Part shown: piece by piece, positions 1 through 6,511 of the stretch | How the letters are laid out: each line of letters begins with the position of its first letter | How positions within the stretch are numbered: the first letter of the stretch is position 1 | NCBI GenBank assembly: GCA_035507915.1 | Contig: DATJNS010000429.1 | Span: 1-12,564 of the forward strand | DNA: 12,564 bases | Reading direction: 5' to 3' | Origin: JACQAI01 sp035507915 | GTDB taxonomy: Bacteria; Pseudomonadota; Alphaproteobacteria; Elsterales; Elsteraceae | The notes under the pieces: model-generated | Told to the model about the DNA's origin: nothing | Databases searched by the model: none | Seen by the model: only the letters and a program-made list of their open reading frames with translations | Program-made: the position numbers and the translations under genes

Positions 1-45
1 CGCAACAACCCGCTCGCGCAGATCCATCGAGTAAGGCTTTGCCAT
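1..45 (-). CDS. IS630-family transposase, N-terminal fragment (cut by window edge)
   Basis: The minus strand reads ATG at 45 followed by 14 more sense codons to the left edge, giving MAKPYSMDLRERVVA. That is the characteristic start of IS630-family transposases (pattern M-x-K-P-Y-S-x-D-L-R-E-R-V-V), where it opens the helix-turn-helix DNA-binding domain; the DDE catalytic domain would lie outside the window. An AGGAGG Shine-Dalgarno sits at 60-55 on the minus strand, 9 nt before the ATG, which supports the start. Only 15 residues are visible, so whether the transposase is intact cannot be told. It is oriented like the upstream fkbM-rnhA-thrB genes. The family call rests on this short but distinctive motif. 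Confidence 0.8.
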   Translation of the reverse strand, partial: MAKPYSMDLRERVVA

Positions 46-106
46 CCCTGCTGGCCTCCTCGCCCCAGTCAGCAGGTTGAATCAGATCCGGCTTCCCGTG
101 GGAATC

Positions 107-120
107 CCGAATCGATTCGG
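107..120. repeat. 14-bp perfect palindrome CCGAATCGATTCGG
   Basis: This is a perfect dyad with no loop, located about 62 bp upstream of the transposase ATG and inside the presumed IS end. Related GATTCG/CGAATC words recur next to it (CGAATC at 126-131 and 109-113/114). It may be part of the IS terminal repeat or a transposase or regulator binding site. Confidence 0.5.
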
Positions 121-137
121 CCCCAACGAATCCCGCT

Positions 138-968
138 CTAGCGGGCGGCGGTCTCGAACGGCGCGAGCAGGGCGTCGAGCTCGCTCAACTGTGCCGCCCG
201 GCGCTCCGCCTGGACGGCGAGCACTTGCGCGGCGTCCTCGGGCGACCACGATGGCCGCGGCGCTACCAGGTTCAGGCGGCGGTTGGTGTAGACCGGATAG
301 AACCACGAAAGCCCATGATCGGGGCCGCGCTGCAGTCCGGTGAGATCGAACAGATCGAAGCCGACATCATCGAGCAGCCGGTGGATGGCGGGGAACTCGT
401 GCACGAACGTCTCGACCAGGATCACGTTGGTCGCTGCGAGGGTGCGCGGCGCGGCGGCGAGCGCGGCGTGCTCGGAGCCCTGGATGTCGAGCTTGAGGAG
501 ATGTGGCGTCGCCACGCCGGTCTCGGCGACGATCTCGTCGAGCGTATGCGCGGTCACCGCCACGGGGGCGCGCGCGGCGCCCTCGACGTGGCGCCAGTAG
601 TCGTCGGACGCGGGCCGTAGCGAGCTCCAGTAGGGATGCGATGCCGTCGTCAGCTCCACCGTGCCCGCGCGGTCCGACACCGCGCAGATGCGGTAGTGTC
701 CGCCGAGCGCGCGCTGGATGCGGGCGAGCGACGGCTCGTAGACCGCCTGGGCGTCGATGTTCAGGATCTGGGCGTTCGCCAGCGGCGCCATTCGCCGCGC
801 GTTGACCGAGAACAGCCCGTCGGCGCAGCCGAGGTCGATGATCGAGGCGACTGCGGCGCCGCGCTTCAACGCGATCACGAGCGCCGCGAAGATGCTGCCG
901 ATCTCGAAGCGCAGCCGCGGCGGGCCTGCGGACGGTACGGGAGGCTGCGCCACCATGTCGACGACCAT
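138..968 (-). CDS. FkbM-family SAM-dependent methyltransferase
   Basis: This is a 276-residue protein with a Rossmann methyltransferase fold. The SAM-binding motif I is IIDLGCADGLFSVNA (residues 43-57, D45-x-G-x-x-x-G51). The FkbM signature LLKLDIQGSEHAAL is at 157-170, followed by VILVETFV at 182-189. FkbM proteins methylate hydroxyl groups on polyketides, glycans or other small molecules; the substrate here is unknown. The start is uncertain: ATG at 968 (MVVDMVAQ) or ATG at 956, neither with a convincing Shine-Dalgarno. It begins 41 nt after rnhA and is probably read from the thrB-rnhA transcript. The TAG stop (140-138) coincides with the presumed IS630 insertion site, so the C-terminus may be shortened relative to the ancestral gene. 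Confidence 0.85.
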   Translation of the reverse strand: MVVDMVAQPPVPSAGPPRLRFEIGSIFAALVIALKRGAAVASIIDLGCADGLFSVNARRMAPLANAQILNIDAQAVYEPSLARIQRALGGHYRICAVSDRAGTVELTTASHPYWSSLRPASDDYWRHVEGAARAPVAVTAHTLDEIVAETGVATPHLLKLDIQGSEHAALAAAPRTLAATNVILVETFVHEFPAIHRLLDDVGFDLFDLTGLQRGPDHGLSWFYPVYTNRRLNLVAPRPSWSPEDAAQVLAVQAERRAAQLSELDALLAPFETAAR

Positions 969-1009
969 GGAACATCGCCGCCGGTCTGGCAATCGCGCGC
1001 CCGGACGTC

Positions 1010-1489
1010 CTAGCCAGGTTCCTCGTCCGCCGCGCGCACGGCCGCGATGGCGCCGCGGGCGAGCGCATCGGCGCGCTCGTTCTCGGGATGGCCGGCGTGG
1101 CCGCGGACCCAACGCCAATGCACCTCGTGCGCGTGCAGCGCCGCGTCGAGGCGCTGCCACAGATCGATGTTCTTGACCGGCTTCTTGTCGGCGGTGCGCC
1201 AGCCGTTGTTCTGCCAGGTCTTGAGGTAGCGCGTGATGCCGTCATGCACGTAGCGGCTGTCGGTGTAGAGCGTCACCGCGCTCGGCCGCTTGAGCGCCTC
1301 GAGCGCGCGGATCGCCGCCATCAGCTCCATGCGGTTGTTGGTCGTCGGGGTCTCGCCGCCCGACAGCTCCTTCTCGACGCCGCGCCAGCGCAGGATGGCG
1401 CCCCAGCCGCCCGGCCCCGGATTGCCCGAGCAGGCACCGTCGGTGAAGATCTCGACCGTCGTCCCCTGCGGCTTGCCGTCGTCGCTCAT
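1010..1489 (-). CDS. rnhA: Ribonuclease HI
   Basis: This 159-residue cytoplasmic endonuclease cleaves the RNA strand of RNA-DNA hybrids (R-loops, primers). All active-site residues are present and each is offset by exactly +7 from the E. coli enzyme: D17 (IFTDGACSGNPGPGGWG), E55 (NNRMELMA), D77 (LYTDSRYV), H131 (VRGHAGHPENE) and D141 (ERADALA). The basic helix region with GITRYLKTWQNNGWRT is also present. The length is typical of bacterial RNase HI. The ATG shares an ATGA overlap with the thrB stop, which fixes the start and suggests translational coupling. The thrB-rnhA neighbourhood is common in alphaproteobacteria. Confidence 0.97.
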   Translation of the reverse strand: MSDDGKPQGTTVEIFTDGACSGNPGPGGWGAILRWRGVEKELSGGETPTTNNRMELMAAIRALEALKRPSAVTLYTDSRYVHDGITRYLKTWQNNGWRTADKKPVKNIDLWQRLDAALHAHEVHWRWVRGHAGHPENERADALARGAIAAVRAADEEPG

Positions 1490-2448
1490 GCCAGCCCGTA
1501 GTCGGCGACGTCGCCGACGCTCTGGTGGAAGCGCAGCTTGGCCCAATACTCGAGCGGGTCCTTGGGCTTGACGAACGCCTCGGGCGGGTGGTTCAGCCAG
1601 TCGTAGAGCCGGGTCAACAGAAAGCGCAGCGCGCTGCCGCGCGCGAGCAGCGGCAACGCCGTGCGCTCGGCGGGCGCCAGCGGCCGCACCGACTCGTAGC
1701 CCTGGAACAAGGCGCGCGCCTTGGTGACGTTCAGGCTGCGATCGGCCTCGAAACACCAGGCGTTGAGACATACCGCGAGGTCGTAGGCGAGCGCGTCGGT
1801 GCAGGCGAAATAGAAATCGATCAGTCCGGACAGCCGGTCGCCCAGGAAGAACACGTTGTCGGGAAAGAGATCGGCATGGATCACGCCGGTCGGCAGCCCG
1901 CTCGGCCAGCGCGCCGCCAGCACCGCGTACTCGGCGTCGAGCGCCTCGGCGAGGCCGGGCTTGACGATCGCGGCCTCGGCGCGCGTGGCCTCGATCAGCG
2001 GCGCCCAGCCGGCGACCGACAGCGCGTTGGCGCGGCGCATCGGGAAGTCGGCGCCGGCGGCATGCAGGCGCGCCAGCGCCTCGCCGACCTGCAGGCAGTG
2101 CGACGGCGCGATGCGGCGCGGCCACAGCCCTTCGAGGAAGCTGACGATCGCGGCCGGGCGGCCCTTCAGGCTGCGCAGGAGCCCGCCGTCGCGCGCCTTG
2201 ATCGGGGTCGGACAGGAGACGCCGCGCGCCGCGAGATGCTCCATCAGGGTCAGGAAGAACGGCAGGTCGGCGGCCGCGACGCGCTTCTCGTAGAGCGTCA
2301 GGATGAAGCTGCCGCGGCTGGTCCGCACGGTGAAGTTCGAGTTCTCGACGCCTTCGGCGATACCCTGGAACGACAGCACCTCGCCCAGGTCGTAGGCGGC
2401 GACGAACGCCTTCAGCTCGTCGTCCGTGACATCGGTATAGACCGCCAA
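1486..2448 (-). CDS. thrB: Homoserine kinase (ThrB, APH/choline-kinase fold)
   Basis: This enzyme phosphorylates L-homoserine to O-phosphohomoserine with ATP, the penultimate step of threonine synthesis. It belongs to the aminoglycoside-phosphotransferase-like ThrB type found in alphaproteobacteria and Pseudomonas, not the GHMP type. Visible features are the N-terminal segment AVYTDVTDDELKAFVAAYDL, GIAEGVENSNF (residues 29-39), the catalytic loop HADLFPDN (191-198, D193) and the metal-binding DFYF (D211). The best start is TTG at 2448, giving 320 residues and the family-typical AVYTDV opening. A longer form from ATG at about 2490 is possible but adds residues with no family likeness. The stop overlaps the rnhA ATG. 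The ispH gene, often upstream of thrB in related genomes, is absent here. Confidence 0.93.
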   Translation of the reverse strand: MAVYTDVTDDELKAFVAAYDLGEVLSFQGIAEGVENSNFTVRTSRGSFILTLYEKRVAAADLPFFLTLMEHLAARGVSCPTPIKARDGGLLRSLKGRPAAIVSFLEGLWPRRIAPSHCLQVGEALARLHAAGADFPMRRANALSVAGWAPLIEATRAEAAIVKPGLAEALDAEYAVLAARWPSGLPTGVIHADLFPDNVFFLGDRLSGLIDFYFACTDALAYDLAVCLNAWCFEADRSLNVTKARALFQGYESVRPLAPAERTALPLLARGSALRFLLTRLYDWLNHPPEAFVKPKDPLEYWAKLRFHQSVGDVADYGLA

Positions 2449-2594
2449 CTCGCCTCGCCGCTCAAGATTGCGCCCGAATCGCGCGCCCATCGCACCGGGC
2501 GCCATGCTATCAGTCCGCGCGCACGCGGGGCAGCGTGAAGACGGCGCCACGGCTGGCGCGGCCAGCTGCCGCTCCCGGCGGTGCCGCGGCGGGC

Positions 2595-2624
2595 TTGTTC
2601 CCGGCGCGACGCTTTGTCTACAGT
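2595..2624 (+). promoter_or_regulatory. Possible sigma-70-type promoter for the CDGSH operon
   Basis: TTGTTC (2595-2600) and TACAGT (2619-2624) are separated by 18 bp in the 238-bp divergent gap between thrB and the CDGSH gene. The match to TTGACA/TATAAT is partial, so this is a weak prediction. The rest of the gap (2449-2686) shows no gene. A TAGCAT hexamer on the minus strand (2509-2504) could be a -10 for thrB but lacks a clear -35. Confidence 0.25.
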
Positions 2625-2686
2625 CTCGGTCGCCCGAACCGCCCGGCGACGGGCGCCGGCGCGCGCAGACCATGGAAGGAAGGCCG

Positions 2687-2926
2687 ATGGCCGATCCAAT
2701 CGTCGCACAGAAGAGCCCCTATGGGGTCGAGGTCGAGGCCGGCAAGGAGTACTGGTGGTGCCGTTGCGGCCGCAGCAAGACCCAGCCGTTCTGCGACGGC
2801 GCCCACAAGGGCACTGGCCTGGCGCCCCTCATGTACAAGGCCGAGAAGAGCGAGACGGTATGGTTCTGCGGCTGCAAGGCGACCAAGACCCAGCCGCTCT
2901 GCGACGGCAGCCACAACCGGATTTGA
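2687..2926 (+). CDS. Two-motif CDGSH iron-sulfur domain protein
   Basis: This is a 79-residue soluble protein made almost entirely of two CDGSH [2Fe-2S] motifs, each with the 3-Cys/1-His ligand set. The first is C25-R-C27 ... P-F-C36-D-G-A-H40 and the second C61-G-C63 ... P-L-C72-D-G-S-H76. Tandem CDGSH proteins (CISD3/MiNT-like in eukaryotes, common in bacteria) carry redox-active, labile clusters thought to act in electron or cluster transfer; the partner here is unknown. There is no signal peptide or membrane segment. ATG 2687 is preceded by GGAAGGAAGG, a good Shine-Dalgarno; an in-frame ATG at 2672 would overlap that site and is less likely. It heads a three-gene unit, with the next ATG only 2 nt after its stop. 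Confidence 0.93.
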   Translation: MADPIVAQKSPYGVEVEAGKEYWWCRCGRSKTQPFCDGAHKGTGLAPLMYKAEKSETVWFCGCKATKTQPLCDGSHNRI

Positions 2927-2928
2927 GC

Positions 2929-3474
2929 ATGCGCCGGCTGGCGCGCGCGGCGGGGCGGCTCGTCGCGCTGCTCGCGTTCGGTGCGGCTCTCGCCGGCTGC
3001 AACAAGGACTTCGCGGACCCGGGCGCGCCGGCGTGCCCGCGGGTCGCGTTGCTGGCCGACGCCGCGCATCTGACCGTGTATCGCCAAGGGCCCGGTCGCG
3101 ACCTGACCGACATCGTCTATCAGGCCGATCTCGGCCGCATCGGCGGCGAGTGCGTCTACACGCACAGCAAGTCCAAGGTGACGGTCGAGATGAAGCTGCC
3201 GATCACCGCCAAGCGCGGGCCGGCCGACCGCGACCGTGTCGTCGACCTGCCGTATTTCGTCGCCGTGGTCGACAACCAGTCGCACATCCTGGCGCGCCAG
3301 GAGTTCGGCACCACGATCGAGTTCGCGCAGGACCAGACACAGGCGGGCACCGTCGAGGAGCTCGAGCAGATCATTCCGCTCAAGAAGGACCAGCCCGGGT
3401 CCGCGTTCCAGGTGATGGTCGGCTTCCGGCTTACCCCCGAGCAGCTCAAGCAGAATCGGGCGAGCGAAGAGTGA
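2929..3474 (+). CDS. Small conserved lipoprotein of unknown function
   Basis: This 181-residue protein has a clear lipoprotein signal: a basic N-terminus (MRRLARAAGR), a hydrophobic core (LVALLAFGAA) and the lipobox LAGC with the lipidated Cys at 24, so it should be anchored in the cell envelope facing the periplasm. The mature part looks beta-rich (alternating segments such as GGECVYTHSKSKVTVEMKL and VDLPYFVAVVDNQ) with no membrane helix and no enzyme motif I recognise. Similar short lipoproteins with a CPxVALLADAAxLTxY-like opening seem common in alphaproteobacteria, but I know no function for them. ATG lies 2 nt after the CDGSH stop, so the two are almost certainly co-transcribed, despite being predicted in different compartments. 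Confidence 0.85.
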   Translation: MRRLARAAGRLVALLAFGAALAGCNKDFADPGAPACPRVALLADAAHLTVYRQGPGRDLTDIVYQADLGRIGGECVYTHSKSKVTVEMKLPITAKRGPADRDRVVDLPYFVAVVDNQSHILARQEFGTTIEFAQDQTQAGTVEELEQIIPLKKDQPGSAFQVMVGFRLTPEQLKQNRASEE

Positions 3475-3498
3475 GGGTGTTCCCGTGAACCAACTCCG

Positions 3499-3780
3499 TT
3501 GAGCGATCAGGCCGAGCTGCTGATCTGCATCAATCGTCGCTTCGGCGGACCGAAGCCGTCGTGCGCCGCGCGCGGCAGCCTGGCGATCGCGCTCGCCTTC
3601 GAGCAGGCGATCGCCGAGCGCGGCCTCGCCGTCAAGGTGGTGCGCTCGCCGTGCCAGAACACCTGCGAGCGCGGCCCGTCGGTGCGCCTGATCCCGGGGC
3701 CTGCGTTCTATCTCGGCACGACGCTCGACGCGGTGTCAGACGTCGTCGACGCCATCGCGGCACAGCTCGCGGCGCGCTGA
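3499..3780 (+). CDS. Thioredoxin-fold [2Fe-2S] ferredoxin-like protein
   Basis: This is a 93-residue protein with the four-cysteine pattern of thioredoxin-like [2Fe-2S] ferredoxins: C10-x11-C22 and C52-x3-C56 (SPCQNTCERGPSVRLIPG), the latter followed by the family's GP turn and a late aromatic stretch AFYLGTT. Such proteins carry one [2Fe-2S] cluster for electron transfer (compare the 24-kDa NADH dehydrogenase subunit fold). The start is TTG at 3499: the only in-frame codon space upstream ends at a TGA at 3472, and no ATG or GTG exists in between. It follows the lipoprotein gene by 24 nt. Its stop lies 3 nt from the stop of the convergent gene at 3784, leaving no room for a separate terminator. 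Confidence 0.85.
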   Translation: MSDQAELLICINRRFGGPKPSCAARGSLAIALAFEQAIAERGLAVKVVRSPCQNTCERGPSVRLIPGPAFYLGTTLDAVSDVVDAIAAQLAAR

Positions 3781-3783
3781 GCG

Positions 3784-4152
3784 TCAGACCGGATTGTCGC
3801 GATAGTACGAATCCACGAAGATCAGCGCGCGCTTCTCCGCCTCGTCCAGCTTGAAGCGCTCCGGATCCTGCTCGAGCCGCATCTTGCGGTCGAGCCCCAG
3901 CATCACGGCATGCATCTCGCGGGAGAGCGGCGCGACAGAGTCGATGACGCAGCGCGCGGCTGTTTCTCCCCAATGGGCGACGCCGGTTCGCCGGTCGAAC
4001 GTCAGACGCACGTTGTTGGTGACCGTCCGTACCTCGATGGAGCTGTCGGTGACCACCATCACCAGGCAGATCAAGCTGTGATCCTCGGCGGTGCCGGCAT
4101 GAAAGATGTCTCCGACTTCCAGCCGTTGAAGCAGGGTCTGTCGATCGGTCAT
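3784..4152 (-). CDS. Unrecognised 122-residue protein, co-directional with tarD
   Basis: I do not recognise this family. The protein is soluble, with no signal peptide or membrane segment. The first half looks beta-rich (VGDIFHAGTAEDHSLICLVM, then SSIEVRTVTNNVRLTFD at about 37-53), with GVAHWGE at 57-63. The second half looks helical and charged (LSREMHAVMLGLDRKMRLEQ, residues 76-95) and ends IFVDSYYRDNPV. A strong GGGAGG Shine-Dalgarno precedes the ATG by about 7 nt, so it is a real gene. It starts 19 nt after the tarD stop and is probably on the same transcript, suggesting a role linked to tartrate metabolism or its control, though this is only contextual. It could equally be a housekeeping bystander. 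Confidence 0.8.
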   Translation of the reverse strand: MTDRQTLLQRLEVGDIFHAGTAEDHSLICLVMVVTDSSIEVRTVTNNVRLTFDRRTGVAHWGETAARCVIDSVAPLSREMHAVMLGLDRKMRLEQDPERFKLDEAEKRALIFVDSYYRDNPV

Positions 4153-4171
4153 GGTTCGCCTCCCGGCCGCA

Positions 4172-5338
4172 TCATCCGTCCGCCAGCGGCTTCATGACGG
4201 CGTAGAGATTGCTCTTGGCCTCGAAGCCGACGCCGGGAATGTCGGGCAGGCGCACGGAGCCTTGCTCGACCGGGCAATCGTCGGCGAAGCCGCCGAACGG
4301 CTGGAACACCTGCGGATAGGACTCGTTGCCGCCGAGCCCAAGGCCGACCGCGATGTTGAGCGCGAACTGGTGGCCGCCGTGCGGCACGCAGCGGCGCGCC
4401 GACCAGCCGTGCTGCGCCAGCATGTCGAGGATGCGCAGATACTCGGCGAGCCCGTAGGACAGCGCCGGGTCGAACTGCAGCACGTCGCGGTCGGCGCGCA
4501 GCCCGCCGTGGCGGATCAGGTTGCGCGCGTCGTGCACCGAGAAAAGATTCTCGCCGGTCGCGAGCGGCGGCGTGTACCGCTCGGCGAGCGCGGCGTGCGC
4601 CAGATAGTCGAGCGGCTCGAGCGGCTCCTCGTACCAGCGCAGGCCGAGCGGCGCCAGGCGCTCGGCGTAGGCGAGCGCGGTCGCGAGGTCGAAGCGGCCG
4701 TTGGCGTCGACCGCCAGGTTCGATCCGGCGCCGACCACCGCGAGCACCGCGTCGATGCGCTTCAGGTCCTCCTCGAGCGGCGCGCCGCCGATCTTCATCT
4801 TGACGCACGCATAGCCGAGATCGAGGTAGCGCCGCATCTCGTCCTGCAGGGCAGTGTAGTCCTTACCCGGGAAGTAGTAGCCGCCGGCGGCGTAGACCCA
4901 GGCGTGCGGGTCGGCCTCGCCCTTGCGGTAGCGCTGCGCGAGCAGCCGCCACAGCGGCAGCCCTTCGGCCTTGGCGAGCGCGTCCCACACCGCCATGTCG
5001 AGCACGCCCACGGCGACCGAGCGCTCGCCGTGGCCGCCCGGTTTCTCGTTCGCCATCAGGCAGGCGTTGACCTTGAGGGGATCGAGCAGGCCCGCGGCAT
5101 CGAGCAGGCTGTCGGACGGCGCCGCCAGGAGGCGCGGCATGAAGCGCTCGCGCAGCAGCCCGCTCGGCGCGTAGCGGCCGTTCGAGTTGAAGCCGAAGCC
5201 GACCACGGGCTTCCCGTCGCGTACGCGGTCGGTCACCACGGCGACCACGCTCGCCGTCATCTGGCTGAAATCGATGTAGGCGTTGCGGATCTCCGAGCGG
5301 ATCGGCACGGCGGTTTCGCGGATCGCGGTGATGCGCAT
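4172..5338 (-). CDS. tarD: D-tartrate dehydratase (enolase superfamily, TarD-like)
   Basis: This 388-residue enzyme of the mandelate racemase/enolase superfamily should dehydrate D-tartrate to oxaloacetate in the cytoplasm using Mg2+. The N-terminal capping domain (about 1-125) contains RNAYIDFSQMTAS and GFGFNSNGRY, and the barrel contains VYAAGGYYFPGK. Catalytic K180-M-K182, metal ligands D211 (AVDANGRF), E237 (WYEE) and E263 (TGEN), and H320 (VPHGGHQ) are all present. Each is offset by 2 from the residues I remember for the characterised Bradyrhizobium TarD (K184, D213, E239, E265, H322), and the overall sequence resembles that enzyme closely. The start is ATG 5338 (MRITAIRETA); an open frame continues upstream but crosses the divergent promoter and has no family likeness. 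It is divergent from the tartrate dehydrogenase gene and followed by the 122-residue gene. Confidence 0.9.
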   Translation of the reverse strand: MRITAIRETAVPIRSEIRNAYIDFSQMTASVVAVVTDRVRDGKPVVGFGFNSNGRYAPSGLLRERFMPRLLAAPSDSLLDAAGLLDPLKVNACLMANEKPGGHGERSVAVGVLDMAVWDALAKAEGLPLWRLLAQRYRKGEADPHAWVYAAGGYYFPGKDYTALQDEMRRYLDLGYACVKMKIGGAPLEEDLKRIDAVLAVVGAGSNLAVDANGRFDLATALAYAERLAPLGLRWYEEPLEPLDYLAHAALAERYTPPLATGENLFSVHDARNLIRHGGLRADRDVLQFDPALSYGLAEYLRILDMLAQHGWSARRCVPHGGHQFALNIAVGLGLGGNESYPQVFQPFGGFADDCPVEQGSVRLPDIPGVGFEAKSNLYAVMKPLADG

Positions 5339-5423
5339 GGCGGCTCTCGGAGACTCGCTTTCAGGATCGAGGTCGTATAGTTGGAAGGGACCAGGCCGGC
5401 AAGGACAAGGGTGGTTTGAACCG
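5339..5423. promoter_or_regulatory. Divergent promoter region between tarD and tartrate dehydrogenase
   Basis: This 85-bp gap between two divergent starts must carry both promoters and any shared operator. A TATAGT hexamer (5376-5381, plus strand) matches a -10 box at five of six positions but has no good -35 at the usual spacing, so an activator may be needed. The overlapping minus-strand TATACG is weaker. AAGGGTGG at 5407-5414 is a plausible Shine-Dalgarno for the ATG at 5424. No clear long dyad was seen. Confidence 0.45.
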
Positions 5424-6482
5424 ATGAAGAATACCCTGAAGATCGCGGTCATCCCGGGCGACGGCATCGGCAACGAGGTGGTGCCCGAGGGGCTGCGCGT
5501 GCTCGAGGCCGCGGGCGCCAAGTTCGGCCTGTCGTTCGATCTGACGCATCTCGACTACAGCTGCGAGCGCTTCGCCAAGACGGGCAAGATGATGCCCGAC
5601 GACGGCCTCGACCGCATGCGCGGCTTCGACGCCATCCTGCTGGGCGCCGTCGGCTTCCCGGGCGTGCCTGACCACGTATCGCTGTGGGGGCTCCTGATCC
5701 CGCTGCGCCGCGGCTTCCAGCAATACGTCAATCTGCGTCCCGTGCGCCTGTTCAAGGGCGTCGAGAGCCCGCTCGCCGGCCGCACGCCGGCCGACATCGA
5801 CTTCATGGTGGTGCGCGAGAACACCGAGGGCGAGTACTCCGAGATCGGCGGCCGGCTCAACCGCGGCACCGAGAACGAGGTCGTGATCCAGGAATCGGTG
5901 TTCACCAAGCGCGGCGTCGACCGCGTGATGCGCTTCGCCTTCGATCTGGCGGCCAAGCGCAAGAAGCACGTCAGCTCGGCGACCAAGTCGAACGGCATCA
6001 TCCACACCATGCCGTACTGGGACGAGCGCTTCGCGGCGATCGCCAAGGACTATCCCGGCATCAAGACCGACCAGTTCCACATCGACATCCTGACCGCGCA
6101 TTTCGTGCGCCATCCCGATTGGTTCGACGTCGTGGTCGGCTCGAATCTGTTCGGCGACATCCTGTCGGACCTCGGGCCGGCGATCGCCGGCGGCATCGGC
6201 ATCGCGCCGTCGGCCAACCTCAACCCCGAGCGCGAGTTCCCGTCGATGTTCGAGCCGGTGCACGGCTCGGCGCCCGACATCGCCGGCAGGAACATCGCCA
6301 ATCCGATCGGCACGATCTGGTCGGTCGCCATGATGCTCGAGCATTTCGGATCGCCCGACGCGGCGCGTGCGGTCGAGCGCGCGATCGAGGCGGTGGTCGG
6401 CGGCGGCGGGCCGCGCACGCCCGACCTCGGCGGCAAAGCGAGCACCCAGGACATGGGCAAGGCGATCGCCGCCGCGCTCTAG
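5424..6482 (+). CDS. Tartrate/D-malate dehydrogenase (isopropylmalate dehydrogenase family)
   Basis: This 352-residue NAD-dependent beta-decarboxylating dehydrogenase resembles TtuC/DmlA-type enzymes, which oxidise L- or meso-tartrate and decarboxylate D-malate to pyruvate. Features are IAVIPGDGIGNEV (7-19), NLRPVRLF (103-110), RENTEGEYSEIGGR (131-144, with Y138), ATKSNGI (K188), metal-binding D221, D245 and D249 (NLFGDILSDLGP), and the NAD-site FEPVHGSAPDIAGRNIANP (277-293 onward). The RENTEGEYSE loop is typical of the tartrate/D-malate branch, whereas LeuB has an ELTGG-type loop there. Divergence from tarD supports the assignment. The exact substrate, tartrate isomer or D-malate, cannot be fixed from sequence. 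It is first in a plus-strand unit with the FMN reductase 29 nt downstream. Confidence 0.88.
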   Translation: MKNTLKIAVIPGDGIGNEVVPEGLRVLEAAGAKFGLSFDLTHLDYSCERFAKTGKMMPDDGLDRMRGFDAILLGAVGFPGVPDHVSLWGLLIPLRRGFQQYVNLRPVRLFKGVESPLAGRTPADIDFMVVRENTEGEYSEIGGRLNRGTENEVVIQESVFTKRGVDRVMRFAFDLAAKRKKHVSSATKSNGIIHTMPYWDERFAAIAKDYPGIKTDQFHIDILTAHFVRHPDWFDVVVGSNLFGDILSDLGPAIAGGIGIAPSANLNPEREFPSMFEPVHGSAPDIAGRNIANPIGTIWSVAMMLEHFGSPDAARAVERAIEAVVGGGGPRTPDLGGKASTQDMGKAIAAAL

Positions 6483-6511
6483 CATCTTCTGAAGCGTGAG
6501 GGGGACGAAGG

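Larger units (their letters stand above)
1..138 (-). mobile_element. End of an IS630-family insertion sequence
   Basis: This contains the transposase start (1-45) and about 93 bp of non-coding terminal sequence. The stretch is rich in nested palindromes: TTCCC-GT-GGGAA at 93-104, CCGAATCGATTCGG at 107-120 and CCCGCT-CT-AGCGGG at 132-145. IS630/Tc1-mariner elements insert at and duplicate a TA dinucleotide. Reading outward from the transposase ATG, the first and only TA before the fkbM coding region is 139-140, so the element boundary is placed there by inference. The opposite end and its matching inverted repeat are outside the window, so the exact end is unproven. Confidence 0.6.

Noticed and set aside
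3778..3786. A terminator between the convergent genes ending at 3780 and 3784
   Set aside because: Only 3 nt separate the stop codons and no stem-loop is visible at the junction; termination must lie within coding sequence or be factor dependent.
4151..5380. A 409-codon plus-strand open frame opposite tarD
   Set aside because: Composition is that of an antisense shadow, with many Arg, Ala and Val and no recognisable domain, while the minus strand encodes an intact enolase-superfamily enzyme.
5339..5521. N-terminal extension of tarD upstream of ATG 5338
   Set aside because: The extension would cross the divergent promoter and the dehydrogenase start, and has no resemblance to the family; MRITAIRETA is the usual type of beginning.
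5424..6482. 3-isopropylmalate dehydrogenase (LeuB) as the identity of the dehydrogenase
   Set aside because: The RENTEGEYSEIGG substrate loop is of the tartrate/D-malate type, no leuCD genes are nearby, and it is divergent from a tartrate dehydratase.
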